Source: Stigmatella erecta
GTDB lineage: Bacteria; Myxococcota; Myxococcia; Myxococcales; Myxococcaceae
Assembly: GCF_900111745.1 (NCBI RefSeq)
Contig: NZ_FOIJ01000006.1
Location: 248,001 to 312,000 of the forward strand
Length of the DNA: 64,000 nucleotides
Direction of reading: 5' to 3'
In this document: one piece after another, positions 53,671 through 62,507 of the stretch
How the letters are laid out: every line of letters begins with the position of its first letter
Numbering within the stretch: the first letter of the stretch is position 1
Notes under the pieces: generated by a model
What the model was told of the DNA's origin: nothing
The model's database searches: none
Seen by the model: the letters and a program-made list of their open reading frames with translations, nothing else
Position numbers and translations under genes: made by a program

Positions 53671-54531
53671 CTACGGGGCCTGGCGGCCTTCCTCGATGCG
53701 CTGGCGGATGGCCGCCGCGAGCGCGTCCTTCTCCCCGGCGCTCAGCACCCCATCCCCGTCCGTGTCGTACCGCGCGATGACCGCCGCCCGGCGCTCCCGG
53801 GCCTGGGCAAGCCCATCCGCCCGGAGCTGTACCCGCTCAGCGGCCTCCAGCGACCCATTGCCGTTGCGGTCGTACTGGGCCAGCACCTCCTGGTACTTCG
53901 CCACGAGCCGGGCCCGCGCCGCCTGCCGCGCGGCCTCCCGCTCGGCGGTATCCAGGAGGCCATTGCCGTCGGCGTCAAAGGCGTCGAGGGCCTGCTGGTG
54001 CAACCGGGTGCAGCGCTGCTCGAAGGCAGCTACGAGCGCCGCGCGCTCCTCGTCCGACAGGCGGCGATCCCCGTCCTCGTCGAAGGCCCAGCGGATGAGC
54101 AGGAAGGCATTCGCGCGCAGGCGCCACGCGAGCCGCGCGAAGCGCGGACGCACCCGGGTGAGGTCGAGATCCTTCTTCAGCTCGGCCAGCTCGCTCCGGT
54201 TCAGGCGGCCGTCCCCATCCGCATCGTACGCGTCCCGCACCTCGCTCCGCTTCGCGCCGAAGTCACAGACGGCGCCCGCTCCCTCGGGCACGGGGCCGGT
54301 GGCGTCCGCATCCTCTTCCACGGTGGTCATCAGCTCCGCATCGCTCGCGAAGCCCACCGACTCCTCCGCGCCCGCCTCCCCCGGCTCTTCCGAACTGGAG
54401 AGGGCCGCCGTGGCCTCGCCGAGCGCCAGCGACTCCTCGTCGAAGGAGGCCTCATCGCCGCAGCCCACGCTGCCCAAGACGAGAGAGGAACAAAGGACCG
54501 CACCCAGCATCCGGGAACGCACTGGCATCAT
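53671..54531 (-). CDS. EF-hand calcium-binding lipoprotein
   Basis: A 286-aa lipoprotein (lipobox VGC) with five EF-hand loops: DADGDGRLNRSE, DEDGDRRLSDEE, DADGNGLLDTAE, DRNGNGSLEAAE and DTDGDGVLSAGE. Most keep the 1-3-5-12 oxygen ligands, so it should bind calcium outside the cytoplasm. An acidic N-terminal linker follows the lipid anchor. It is divergent from the repetitive secreted protein. Confidence 0.9.
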   Translation of the reverse strand: MMPVRSRMLGAVLCSSLVLGSVGCGDEASFDEESLALGEATAALSSSEEPGEAGAEESVGFASDAELMTTVEEDADATGPVPEGAGAVCDFGAKRSEVRDAYDADGDGRLNRSELAELKKDLDLTRVRPRFARLAWRLRANAFLLIRWAFDEDGDRRLSDEERAALVAAFEQRCTRLHQQALDAFDADGNGLLDTAEREAARQAARARLVAKYQEVLAQYDRNGNGSLEAAERVQLRADGLAQARERRAAVIARYDTDGDGVLSAGEKDALAAAIRQRIEEGRQAP

Positions 54532-54720
54532 GGTGTTGGTTTCCTGTGAGCATCGCGCGGCCCCCTTTGGCCGCCGCGATGACTCGAAACCCAGCCTGCT
54601 GAAAATGGTTGCGGGCGTTCGCTGAATCCGGGCCGCGCCCGCTTTTTCTGCATGCGCCCGCAACTTCTCGGACCTGTCCGGGTTGAAGCAGGACATCACG
54701 CCTTTTTCACGGAGCCTTGG

Positions 54721-55131
54721 ATGAACACCCGAATGATTCGCTGGACCCTGCTGGCCTCGCTGTCCCTGTCCTCCCTGGCGCTGGCGCAGACGCCCCAGCA
54801 GCACGCCCGGCAGGAGCTGCGTGAGGGCCGCCAGGAGGCGCGCCAGGAGAAGCAGGAGGGCCGGCACGAGGCCCGCGAGGAGCGCCTGGAGGGCCGCCAG
54901 GAGGCGAGCGACCTCCGGCACGAGGCACGCAGCGAGGCCCGCGCCGAAGCCGCCGCGGGACACCCCGCCGCGGCCCGGCAGGCGCTGCGCGAGGGCCGCC
55001 AGGACGCCCGGGCCGCCCAGCAGGAAGGCCGCCAGGAGGCCCGCGAGGAGCGCCAGGAGGGCCGCCAGAACGCGCGCGAGGAGCGCCAGGAGGGCCGCCA
55101 GAACGCGCGCCAGGCGCTCCGGGAAAACTAG
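54721..55131 (+). CDS. Secreted Glu/Arg/Gln repeat protein
   Basis: A 136-aa protein with a Sec signal peptide (cleavage near ALA-QTP) and a mature part made almost wholly of charged helical repeats, E-G-R-Q-E-A-R-E-E-R and variants, likely one long helix or coiled coil. Two perfect 33-bp units lie at 55045-55110. The gene sits between two EF-hand proteins. No family recognised. Confidence 0.75.
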   Translation: MNTRMIRWTLLASLSLSSLALAQTPQQHARQELREGRQEARQEKQEGRHEAREERLEGRQEASDLRHEARSEARAEAAAGHPAAARQALREGRQDARAAQQEGRQEAREERQEGRQNAREERQEGRQNARQALREN

Positions 55132-55150
55132 GCGGCCCTCCCGCCCCGAA

Positions 55151-57400
55151 TCAGGGCGCGGCGGGAGGCACGGCCGGCGCCGGAGGGGCCGCCGTGGGCA
55201 CCAGCGCGCCACACGTGGCGCTGGACAGCCACTCCCGGCCACACGCCAGGCGGACCAGGGGCTCGCGGAACTGCCAGAGCAGGGCGAAGAGCACGAAGAG
55301 CACCACCAGGAGCTTCACGCCGCCCGGAATCTCCTCCTCCGTGTCCTCCTCTTCCTCGTCGCCCCGGAGGTTCTCCAGGCTGGTGCGCAGCCGGTCCTGG
55401 TGGTCGATGGTGGCCCCCTGCGGCAGCCGGGGCTTGCGGGTGATGAGCCGGGCCAGCTCCCGCGTGAGCATCAACCGGTCGTTGAGCGCCCAGCCCGAGC
55501 CCTCCAGCAGCAGCGCCAGGTTGCGCTTGCGCAGCTTCAGCCACCCGAGCAGCCCCGAGGGCACCATGACGATGGCGGCGATGGTGATGGCCGCCGAGAG
55601 CACATCCCCCAGCGACAGGGTGCGCAGCTGGGTCACGATGAAGGCCAGCGCCGAGCCGAGGGCCGCGAACGCGATGCCTCCGGCCACGACAAGCCCTCCG
55701 ATGCCACCGCCCGGCGCCGCCGCCGCGGGAGCCGGTGCCGCCGCCGCGGGCGGGGGCGTGGCGGCCGCCTGGACCGAGTGCGTATAGCCCTTCTCCAGCT
55801 GCTCATCGAAGACCTTGTCCCCCGAGGACGCCAGGGCCTCCACCTTCGAGGTGATGAACCTGCCGATGCGCTGGAAGGGCATCGTCATCGCCTCCCACAG
55901 GGAGACGGGCTGGCGAATCACCTGCACCACGATGGCGTCGTGCTCCTGGCCATTCACGTCGTGGAAGATGCCGCGCTTGCCCACCTCCAGGCCGGTGCTC
56001 CGGCCGCGCGTGACGGGCACGGCCACCTCGTAGCCCGGCACCCCGTCCTTGGGCGTCACCTTCACGTACAGGATGCACGTGGTGCCCTGGGCACACAGGG
56101 CCGCGTGCTCGTCGTGCGCGCGCACGAGCACCGACAGCGTGTACTTGCGCCCGCCGAGGATGAGCGTCCCCTGCTCGTAGAGCGCATGCCGCTTCGCCGT
56201 GTAGAGGTCCGGCATGCTGATGAAGTTGTTGGCGAACGTCAGCAGCCACCGCTGGTAGAGCAGGAGCCGCTCCAGCCCGGTGATGGCCTCCAGCTCCTCC
56301 TTGATCGCCAGGTCCGCCCGGCACGCCGCCTCGATGGCGTCCAGGTCCGCCTCGGCCACGGTGGACAGCTCCGTCAGCATGCCCCGCACGGGGTTGGCCT
56401 CGAACGCGGCCTGCCAGGCGAGCACCGCATCGGCCTGCGCGGAGAGCTTCCGCCACGCCGCGTCGCTCAGCGTCTCCGCCTCCCCCAGCGTGGGCACCAC
56501 CACCTCGCGGTGAAACGCCTCCAGCACCTCGAAGGCGGGGCCGCGGTAGAGCCGGGACCAGGTGAGCACCCCCGCGGGGTTCACCCCCGCGATGGGCAGC
56601 AGCGCCGCGGCCTTCTCCAGCGCGGCAGGGTCTCCCAGCACGCCCTCCACCCGGCCCACGGGCAGCTTGAGGCTCGCGGCCGCATCCGGCTGGGCCGCCA
56701 CCAACCGGCACTGCAGGAAGTACGCATCCAGCAGCGGCTTCACCTCGCGGATGCGCTGGGCCCGCGCCAGGCTCGCCTCGCCCCACACGTGCACGGCGTC
56801 CTTCGTGGCCTGGTGGGCCAGGAACGCGGCCCGCTCCACGCGGAAGCGCTGCACCATGGGCAAATCGATGCCCGGCTGGCCCGCGCGGCTCTTCACCTCC
56901 GGGAACGAGGCCATGATGCGCGTGGCCAGGGGGCGCACCGGCTCCGGCAGGAACGCGGGCTCGACGATGCCGTCGCCGTTGAGGCCCGCCTTGCGCATCA
57001 CCGGCTCGCTGGCGCGCACCTGCTCCAGCGAGATGCGGCCCGGGTCCGTGGACTGCAACGCCGCCAGCACGCGCTGCGCCGCGGCGCGCAGCGGGGCGCC
57101 CTCGGCGGACAGCGCGCTCAGCTCCAGCACGTCGCTCTTGGCGTCCACGCCCTGGCGCGACTGGAGCATCCGCGCCGTGTACTCCACGGCCGCGCGCAGC
57201 TCCGCCACGCGGACGCGCGCGTTGCCATCGGTGTCCAGCAGCGCGAGGAAGTGCGCGTCGCAGTGCAGCCCCTGCACGGGGCATGCGGTGGCCATCCACT
57301 GCGTCTCGGGAATGCGGATGGCCTCGACGAGGGCGGCGAAGTCGGGAATGTCGACCTGAAGGGAACCGCCGTGGCGGCGGTACACGAGGGAAGCAGCCAT
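55151..57400 (-). CDS. EF-hand-containing membrane protein, hypothetical
   Basis: A 749-aa protein. The N-terminal 500 residues are soluble and include EF-hand-like loops (LLDTDGNARVRVAEL near residue 55, GLNGDGIVEP near 140). A Pro/Ala linker is followed by three hydrophobic helices (around residues 560-620 and 705-725) with an acidic DEEEEDTEEE segment between them. No known family. The start at 57400 has no obvious ribosome site. Confidence 0.75.
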   Translation of the reverse strand: MAASLVYRRHGGSLQVDIPDFAALVEAIRIPETQWMATACPVQGLHCDAHFLALLDTDGNARVRVAELRAAVEYTARMLQSRQGVDAKSDVLELSALSAEGAPLRAAAQRVLAALQSTDPGRISLEQVRASEPVMRKAGLNGDGIVEPAFLPEPVRPLATRIMASFPEVKSRAGQPGIDLPMVQRFRVERAAFLAHQATKDAVHVWGEASLARAQRIREVKPLLDAYFLQCRLVAAQPDAAASLKLPVGRVEGVLGDPAALEKAAALLPIAGVNPAGVLTWSRLYRGPAFEVLEAFHREVVVPTLGEAETLSDAAWRKLSAQADAVLAWQAAFEANPVRGMLTELSTVAEADLDAIEAACRADLAIKEELEAITGLERLLLYQRWLLTFANNFISMPDLYTAKRHALYEQGTLILGGRKYTLSVLVRAHDEHAALCAQGTTCILYVKVTPKDGVPGYEVAVPVTRGRSTGLEVGKRGIFHDVNGQEHDAIVVQVIRQPVSLWEAMTMPFQRIGRFITSKVEALASSGDKVFDEQLEKGYTHSVQAAATPPPAAAAPAPAAAAPGGGIGGLVVAGGIAFAALGSALAFIVTQLRTLSLGDVLSAAITIAAIVMVPSGLLGWLKLRKRNLALLLEGSGWALNDRLMLTRELARLITRKPRLPQGATIDHQDRLRTSLENLRGDEEEEDTEEEIPGGVKLLVVLFVLFALLWQFREPLVRLACGREWLSSATCGALVPTAAPPAPAVPPAAP

Positions 57401-57526
57401 GGGGCCGGACGGTGCCTGGGGACGCGCCCGGGAGCAAGGCTCGATCCGCGCACCGCTAAACTAGCAAATCCCCCAGGAAATCCAAGGGGTTGACCATTTG
57501 CCCCGCGGGCGGCACCTTCCGCCGCC

Positions 57527-59629
57527 ATGAACGAGCCGACCGGAGGCCTCAGCGCGCAGGCGCGGGCCCTCATCGCCGAGGAGGAAGCGCTGCTGCAACG
57601 GGTGCTCGCGGCCATCGAGTCCGCGCGCCAGCAGGCCGGCCGGGAGCGGGGCCGGAGCGAGGCGCTGGCGCGGCTCACGGGCCTGCGCGACGAGGCCAGC
57701 TCCGCGGTGGAGAGCGACTTGCCCGCGCTGTTCCAGCAGATGGACACCGAGCGGGCCATCCTGGAGCGCCAGGAGTCCTCGCAGCTGCCCTCGCCCCACA
57801 CCCCGTACTTCGCGCACCTGCGGCTGCGCAAGCACGGAGGGGCCACCCACGAGTACCTCCTGGGGCGCACCACCTTCACGCACGCGCAGAGCGGCGTGCG
57901 CATCATCGACTGGCGCTTCGCCCCCGTGGGGCGCGTCTTCTACGGCTACGCGGAGGGCGACGACTACGAGGAGTGGTTCGGCGAGCGGCTGTCCGAGGGC
58001 GTGGTGGAGGCCCGCAGGCTCGTCGTCATCGAGCGCGGGGGGCTCACCCGCATCCGCGCGGGCGCGCTGCACCTGGAGCGCGCGGCCACCGGCGAATGGC
58101 ACGAGGTGGGCGCGCTGGCCACGTCCTCGCTCGCGGGCGGCGCGGGCACGGCGGTGCGCGCCGGCAGCCTCGGCACGGGCAGCGGCCAGGCGGGGCGCGC
58201 GGCCCGGTTCGACATCACCGCGCAGCTCGACCCCGAGCAGTTCGAGGCGCTGCAGACGGGCGCGGACAAGCCCCTGCTGGTGCTGGGCAGCGCCGGCAGC
58301 GGCAAGACGACGGTGGCCCTGCACCGGCTGGCGCAGGTGACGTACGCGCTGCGCGCCGCCTCGGCCCCCTCGCGCATGAAGGTGGTGGTGCCCGAGGAGG
58401 GGCTGGCGCGGCTGTCCCGGCGTCTGCTCGCGCCGCTGGAGCTGCGCAACGTGTCCGTGGAGACGCTGGATGCGTGGGCCTACGCCTCGGCCTGCGCCGC
58501 GTTCGGGGTGAAGTCCATCGCGCTGTCGCCGGACAAGCCCGCCCTCACCTCCAAGCTCAAGCGCCACCCGGCGCTGCGGCCCGCGCTGGAGCAGCGCCTG
58601 GGCAAGAAGAAGCTGAAGGACCCCAGCTTCAAGCAGCTGCGCCGCAAGCTCGCGGAGCTGCTCACCGACCGCACCTTGCTCGAGGAAGTCGTCACGTCCT
58701 CGAAGGAGGACGTGCCCTGGCCCGCTGTCGAGGACACGGTGCGCCACACCATGCTCCAGATCGCCACGCCGCTCGCCCGGGAGTACAAGGGGTATGACGC
58801 CGAGGCGATGCAGACGGTGGACGGGCTGGCCATCGAGGACTCCACGCCGGACTCGCTGGCGAACACCGTGGACGTGGAGGACCTGCCGCTCCTGCTCTTC
58901 CTCAAGGCCCGCCACGGGCAGCTCGGGCTGGAGCCGCTGGCCCACGCCGTCATCGACGAGGCGGAGGACTTCTCGCTCTTCGAGCTGTCGGTGCTGGGCC
59001 GCCAGCTCGGCAAGACGCGCAGCTGCACGCTCGCGGGCGACGAGATGCAGCAGACTTCCTCCAACTTCGCCGGCTGGCCCGCGGCGCTCGCGGAGCTGGG
59101 CATCCAGGACGCGGCCACGGTGCGGCTCTCGGTGTCCTACCGCTGCCCCCGGCCGGTGATTGAGCTGGCGCGGCACGTGCTCGGCCCGCTCGCCCCCGAG
59201 GCCGCGCCGCGCCTGGGGCGCGAGGGGGTGCCGGTGGGCTTCCACCACTTCCCGGAGGAGGCCCAGGCGTGGCTGTTCGTGCGGGATGCGCTGAAAGACT
59301 TGCTCGACCGCGAGCCCCGGGCCTCCGTGGCCGTCATCGCCAGCACGCCCGAGGCGGCGCGCTCCTTCTATAAGGTGGTGGATGACATGGGCGCGGTGCG
59401 GCTCGTGCTGGACGGCGGCTTCACGTTCGAGCCCGGCGTGGACGTGACGGACGTGGAGAGCATCAAGGGGCTGGAGTTCGACTACGTCATCCTCCCGGAT
59501 GCCACGGCGCGCGCCTGGCCCCAGGCGGACGAGACGCGGCGAAAGCTCCACGTGGCCATCACCCGCACCTCGCACCAGCTCTGGGTCGTTTCCTCGGGGC
59601 TCCGCTCCCGCCTGCTGCCCGGCCCGTGA
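57527..59629 (+). CDS. HelD/UvrD-like superfamily I helicase
   Basis: A 700-aa ATPase resembling HelD, the factor that remodels RNA polymerase. An N-terminal coiled coil (residues about 10-90), Walker A GSAGSGKTTVAL (near 254), VIDEAEDFS (motif II), LSVSYRCPRPV (motif IV), VESIKGLEFDYVI and VAITRTSHQLW (motifs V-VI) are present. No Shine-Dalgarno is seen; a ggcgg/ccgcc hairpin stands just before the ATG. HelD proteins release stalled RNA polymerase. Confidence 0.87.
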   Translation: MNEPTGGLSAQARALIAEEEALLQRVLAAIESARQQAGRERGRSEALARLTGLRDEASSAVESDLPALFQQMDTERAILERQESSQLPSPHTPYFAHLRLRKHGGATHEYLLGRTTFTHAQSGVRIIDWRFAPVGRVFYGYAEGDDYEEWFGERLSEGVVEARRLVVIERGGLTRIRAGALHLERAATGEWHEVGALATSSLAGGAGTAVRAGSLGTGSGQAGRAARFDITAQLDPEQFEALQTGADKPLLVLGSAGSGKTTVALHRLAQVTYALRAASAPSRMKVVVPEEGLARLSRRLLAPLELRNVSVETLDAWAYASACAAFGVKSIALSPDKPALTSKLKRHPALRPALEQRLGKKKLKDPSFKQLRRKLAELLTDRTLLEEVVTSSKEDVPWPAVEDTVRHTMLQIATPLAREYKGYDAEAMQTVDGLAIEDSTPDSLANTVDVEDLPLLLFLKARHGQLGLEPLAHAVIDEAEDFSLFELSVLGRQLGKTRSCTLAGDEMQQTSSNFAGWPAALAELGIQDAATVRLSVSYRCPRPVIELARHVLGPLAPEAAPRLGREGVPVGFHHFPEEAQAWLFVRDALKDLLDREPRASVAVIASTPEAARSFYKVVDDMGAVRLVLDGGFTFEPGVDVTDVESIKGLEFDYVILPDATARAWPQADETRRKLHVAITRTSHQLWVVSSGLRSRLLPGP

Positions 59630-59662
59630 GCACCTCACGGGGGGCGGCGCGGCGGGGGTGCC

Positions 59663-60070
59663 TCAGGGCTTGTCGTCGTCCGTGTCGCCGTGGATGAGCC
59701 ACTGGCGCGCGGAGGCCTCTTCCCAGAAGCGGCGCAGAATCTTGTCCGTGCCGCTCTCGCGCGCCAGGCGGTTGAGCTGCAGCGCCACAATCTGGCTCTC
59801 CACCAGCTCCGCCACCCGCTTCACGCCCGAGCGCAGGCCGAACTCCTGCACCTCGCGAATCATCTGCGCCGCCTCGGGCGAGGCGGGCTTGAAGGTGCGC
59901 AGGTCCGCCTTGATCTTGATTTCACGGCCCGTGAGGCTCTGCGTCGCGCCCCGCAGCTCCGCCACGAAACGCTGCATCTCCTCCACGCGGATGTAGCCAT
60001 CGAGGATGAAGTCCACGATGGCGTGCCCCCGGTCGATTTGGAGTTCGTACACTTCGATCCTCCCGCTCAC
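59663..60070 (-). CDS. STAS/SpoIIAA-like hypothetical protein
   Basis: A 135-aa cytoplasmic protein with beta/alpha alternation (HAIVDFILDGYIRVEEMQRFV, IKIKADLRTFKP) similar in outline to the protein at 37077-37523. Typical myxobacterial STAS-like paralogue; role unknown. It converges on the helicase gene. Confidence 0.68.
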   Translation of the reverse strand: MSGRIEVYELQIDRGHAIVDFILDGYIRVEEMQRFVAELRGATQSLTGREIKIKADLRTFKPASPEAAQMIREVQEFGLRSGVKRVAELVESQIVALQLNRLARESGTDKILRRFWEEASARQWLIHGDTDDDKP

Positions 60071-60157
60071 CGTCTGACGAAGGGGTAAGGGCTCACTTTA
60101 CCTTCCACAACCGTCAAGACGGTATCCGGCCGGGAATGTAGGCTCCGCGCGCTTTCT

Positions 60158-60658
60158 CTACGACTTTTCGGCCAAACCCTCAAGGAGCAGGGCCAGCCCG
60201 CGCAGGGCCGCCGCCTGACGGATGGCAGTCCGATCTCCCGGGAAAACATGCCGCTCCACCACCGCCGCGCCCCCCCTGCGGGCCACGGCGAGGAAGACGA
60301 GCCCCACGGGCTTGAGCGGGGAGCCGCCCCCGGGGCCGGCGATGCCCGTCTCGGCCAGGACGAGCTCCACGGGGGCCCGGGCCAGCAGCCCCTCGGCCAT
60401 CGCCCGGGCCACCTCCGCGCTGACGGCGCCGTGCTCGCGCATCAGCGCCCCGGGCACCCCCAGCAGATCCTCCTTGGACTCATTGGAGTAGGGCACCAGG
60501 GCGCGCTCCAGCACGGCCGAGGCGCCCGGCACCTCCGTGAGGCTCGCGGCGAGCAGCCCCCCGGTCCCCGCCTCGGCGAGCGCCAGCCGCACCCGGGCCT
60601 CGCGGCAGCGCGCCAGCACCGCGCGGGCCTGCGCCTCCAGCCCGGGAGGAGGGCTCAT
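60158..60658 (-). CDS. pncC: Nicotinamide-nucleotide amidase (CinA C-terminal domain)
   Basis: A 166-aa stand-alone CinA C-terminal domain, PncC, which deamidates nicotinamide mononucleotide to nicotinic acid mononucleotide in NAD recycling. Recognised from the core LALAEAGTGGLLAASLTEVPGAS, YSNESKEDLLGV, AEVARAMAEG and ETGIAGPGGGS. The ATG overlaps the stop of the upstream GRAS-like gene (ATGA), so the two are coupled. Confidence 0.92.
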   Translation of the reverse strand: MSPPPGLEAQARAVLARCREARVRLALAEAGTGGLLAASLTEVPGASAVLERALVPYSNESKEDLLGVPGALMREHGAVSAEVARAMAEGLLARAPVELVLAETGIAGPGGGSPLKPVGLVFLAVARRGGAAVVERHVFPGDRTAIRQAAALRGLALLLEGLAEKS

Positions 60659-61758
60659 GCCGCGGCGCGCGCGGCGCGGGCGCAGAGGATGGCCACGATG
60701 GTCTCCTCGCGGTACTCCAGCCCCACGTACCCCGGGTAGGGGCGCACGGCGATGGCCGGGTGCGCGGCGGGCCAGGGCTTCTCCAGCCCGGAGGTGGGCT
60801 GGAAGCCGGTGCGCTCCAGCCGGCCCAGCCAGGCGCCCGCGGGCTCGTGCCGCTCCGAGCGCTGCGTCTCCTCGTCGGTGCCGAGGATGTCCTCCACCTC
60901 GCGGCTGAAGAACAGCTTGATGGCGTTCTTCTCCTGCCGGGAGAGCTCCAGTTCCTCCAGGAGCTGGAAGATGAAGCCGTAGTGGCGCCAGGCGTTCTCG
61001 AAGCGCTCGCCCAGGCCCACCCGGTGGTGGTTGGAGCTGGGCTCGCACAGCACCACGCCCGCGGGGGCCCACTGTGCGAGCCGCTGGAAGAAGCCCTCGC
61101 GCGCATCCGGCGCGGGCGCGGGGCGCTCGGCGATGTGGTGCAGCGCGAAGGATGCGGTGGCGAGCCGGCACCCGGGCAGGCTCTCCAGCAGCCGCCAGTG
61201 CTCCTCGGTCAGGTCCTCCGCCACGCACGCCACGCCGTGGAAGCGGAAGGACACCCCCAGCCGCTGCGCCGCCGCGCCCAGCGCCTCGCGCGCCGTGCTC
61301 AGCGAGTCCGGATCCGGCTCCACCGCGAAGACGTGGAGGCGCTGGGGGAGCGCATCCGCCTCGGCCAGCTTGTGCAGCAGCGCCACCTCCTGCAGGCCCC
61401 GGCCAATGCCGACATCCAGCAGGGTGACGGCCTCGTGCCCGCGGATGAAGCCCGTCAGCATCTCGTTGGCGATGGCGCTCGACATGGAGACGAAGGGCAG
61501 CTTCGAGGCGAGCAGGCTGAAGAGCCCAATCTGCGACTGCTCGAAGCGGCGCCGGTAGAGGTTGAACTCCGTGGCGGACGCCCCGCCCAGGCGCTTCGAG
61601 AACGCCGCGGCGAAGATGAGGTACTGCATGTCCTCGGCGTGCGCGTCCACGTCCAACCGGGCCCGGAGCGAGGCAAGCGCCCGGTCCGCCGCGTCCAGCC
61701 GGCCCGCCAGCACGTGCTCCAGCCCTTGGGAGAGCAACGAGAACTTCGGTGAGTTCAC
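60655..61758 (-). CDS. GRAS-like Rossmann-fold methyltransferase-type protein
   Basis: A 367-aa protein resembling bacterial members of the plant GRAS family: a helical N terminus followed by a Rossmann core with LLDVGIGRGLQEVALL (residues 113-128), HVFAVEPDPDSLS and SFALHHIAE. Plant GRAS proteins are transcriptional regulators of gibberellin and root signalling; the bacterial ones are thought to be SAM-dependent methyltransferases. The GTG at 61758 has GGAGGAG upstream and is preferred over a longer low-complexity frame. The gene is coupled to pncC. The GRAS call is from pattern memory and should be searched. Confidence 0.72.
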   Translation of the reverse strand: MNSPKFSLLSQGLEHVLAGRLDAADRALASLRARLDVDAHAEDMQYLIFAAAFSKRLGGASATEFNLYRRRFEQSQIGLFSLLASKLPFVSMSSAIANEMLTGFIRGHEAVTLLDVGIGRGLQEVALLHKLAEADALPQRLHVFAVEPDPDSLSTAREALGAAAQRLGVSFRFHGVACVAEDLTEEHWRLLESLPGCRLATASFALHHIAERPAPAPDAREGFFQRLAQWAPAGVVLCEPSSNHHRVGLGERFENAWRHYGFIFQLLEELELSRQEKNAIKLFFSREVEDILGTDEETQRSERHEPAGAWLGRLERTGFQPTSGLEKPWPAAHPAIAVRPYPGYVGLEYREETIVAILCARAARAAA

Positions 61759-61915
61759 ACCCAGCTCCTCCACCCTCCGAAGAGGGAGCGGATAACCTGC
61801 CGCCTCCTCGGATATGAGGCAGTCTAACCAGCCCCTCGCGTTCCCTCCAAGGGGGCCCGTGAGGCACCCTGGTGCATTCCTTTCTCCGCAGCGCCCGCGC
61901 TGCCCTGAGGTTCCG

Positions 61916-62374
61916 ATGACCCGTCTGCTGCTGGCCCTTCCGTTGGTGTGGTTGCTGGGATGTGGGGAGGAAACATCGCCCGGCTCCGGGGACCCCACCC
62001 AGGTGACCTATGTCCCCGCGCTCGGCGTGGACCTGGCCGCCATGCAGCGGCTCGACAGCGGGCTCTACCTCCAGGACACGCGGGAGGGCACCGGGGCCGT
62101 GGCCGTCTCCGGACGCCCCGTGACGGTGCACTACACGGGCTGGCTGCCCAACGGCACCCAGTTCGACAGCAGCCGCGACCGGGGGACGTTCTCCTTCACC
62201 CCGGGCCGGGGGGATGTCATCGACGGGTGGGAGCAGGGCATCCCTGGCATGAAGGTGGGCGGGGTGCGCCGGCTCGTCCTGCCCTCCTCGCTGGGCTACG
62301 GCAACCGGGGGGTCGGGGCCATTCCCCCCCAGTCCGTGCTCGTCTTCGAGGTGGAGTTGATGTCCATTCCCTGA
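61916..62374 (+). CDS. FKBP-type peptidyl-prolyl isomerase lipoprotein
   Basis: A 152-aa single-domain FKBP with lipobox LGC. The domain is complete: TVHYTGWLPNGTQFDSS, FSFTPGRGDVIDGWEQG, MKVGGVRRL and VFEVELM. A periplasmic or surface foldase, smaller than the FKBP at 39730-40539. GAGG precedes the ATG at 61916. Divergent from the GRAS-like gene. Confidence 0.93.
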   Translation: MTRLLLALPLVWLLGCGEETSPGSGDPTQVTYVPALGVDLAAMQRLDSGLYLQDTREGTGAVAVSGRPVTVHYTGWLPNGTQFDSSRDRGTFSFTPGRGDVIDGWEQGIPGMKVGGVRRLVLPSSLGYGNRGVGAIPPQSVLVFEVELMSIP

Positions 62375-62507
62375 GCATCCCTTCGGCCCCGAGCCCCCGC
62401 AGGGCCGGCCGCCGCACGTCCAGGCGAGGGGAAACGGCGGTGGGGCCCTTTCGCCAGTTCGAGCCTTCCTGGGATGTTGCTTCCTTCGCCCGCGGATCGC
62501 GGCGGGT

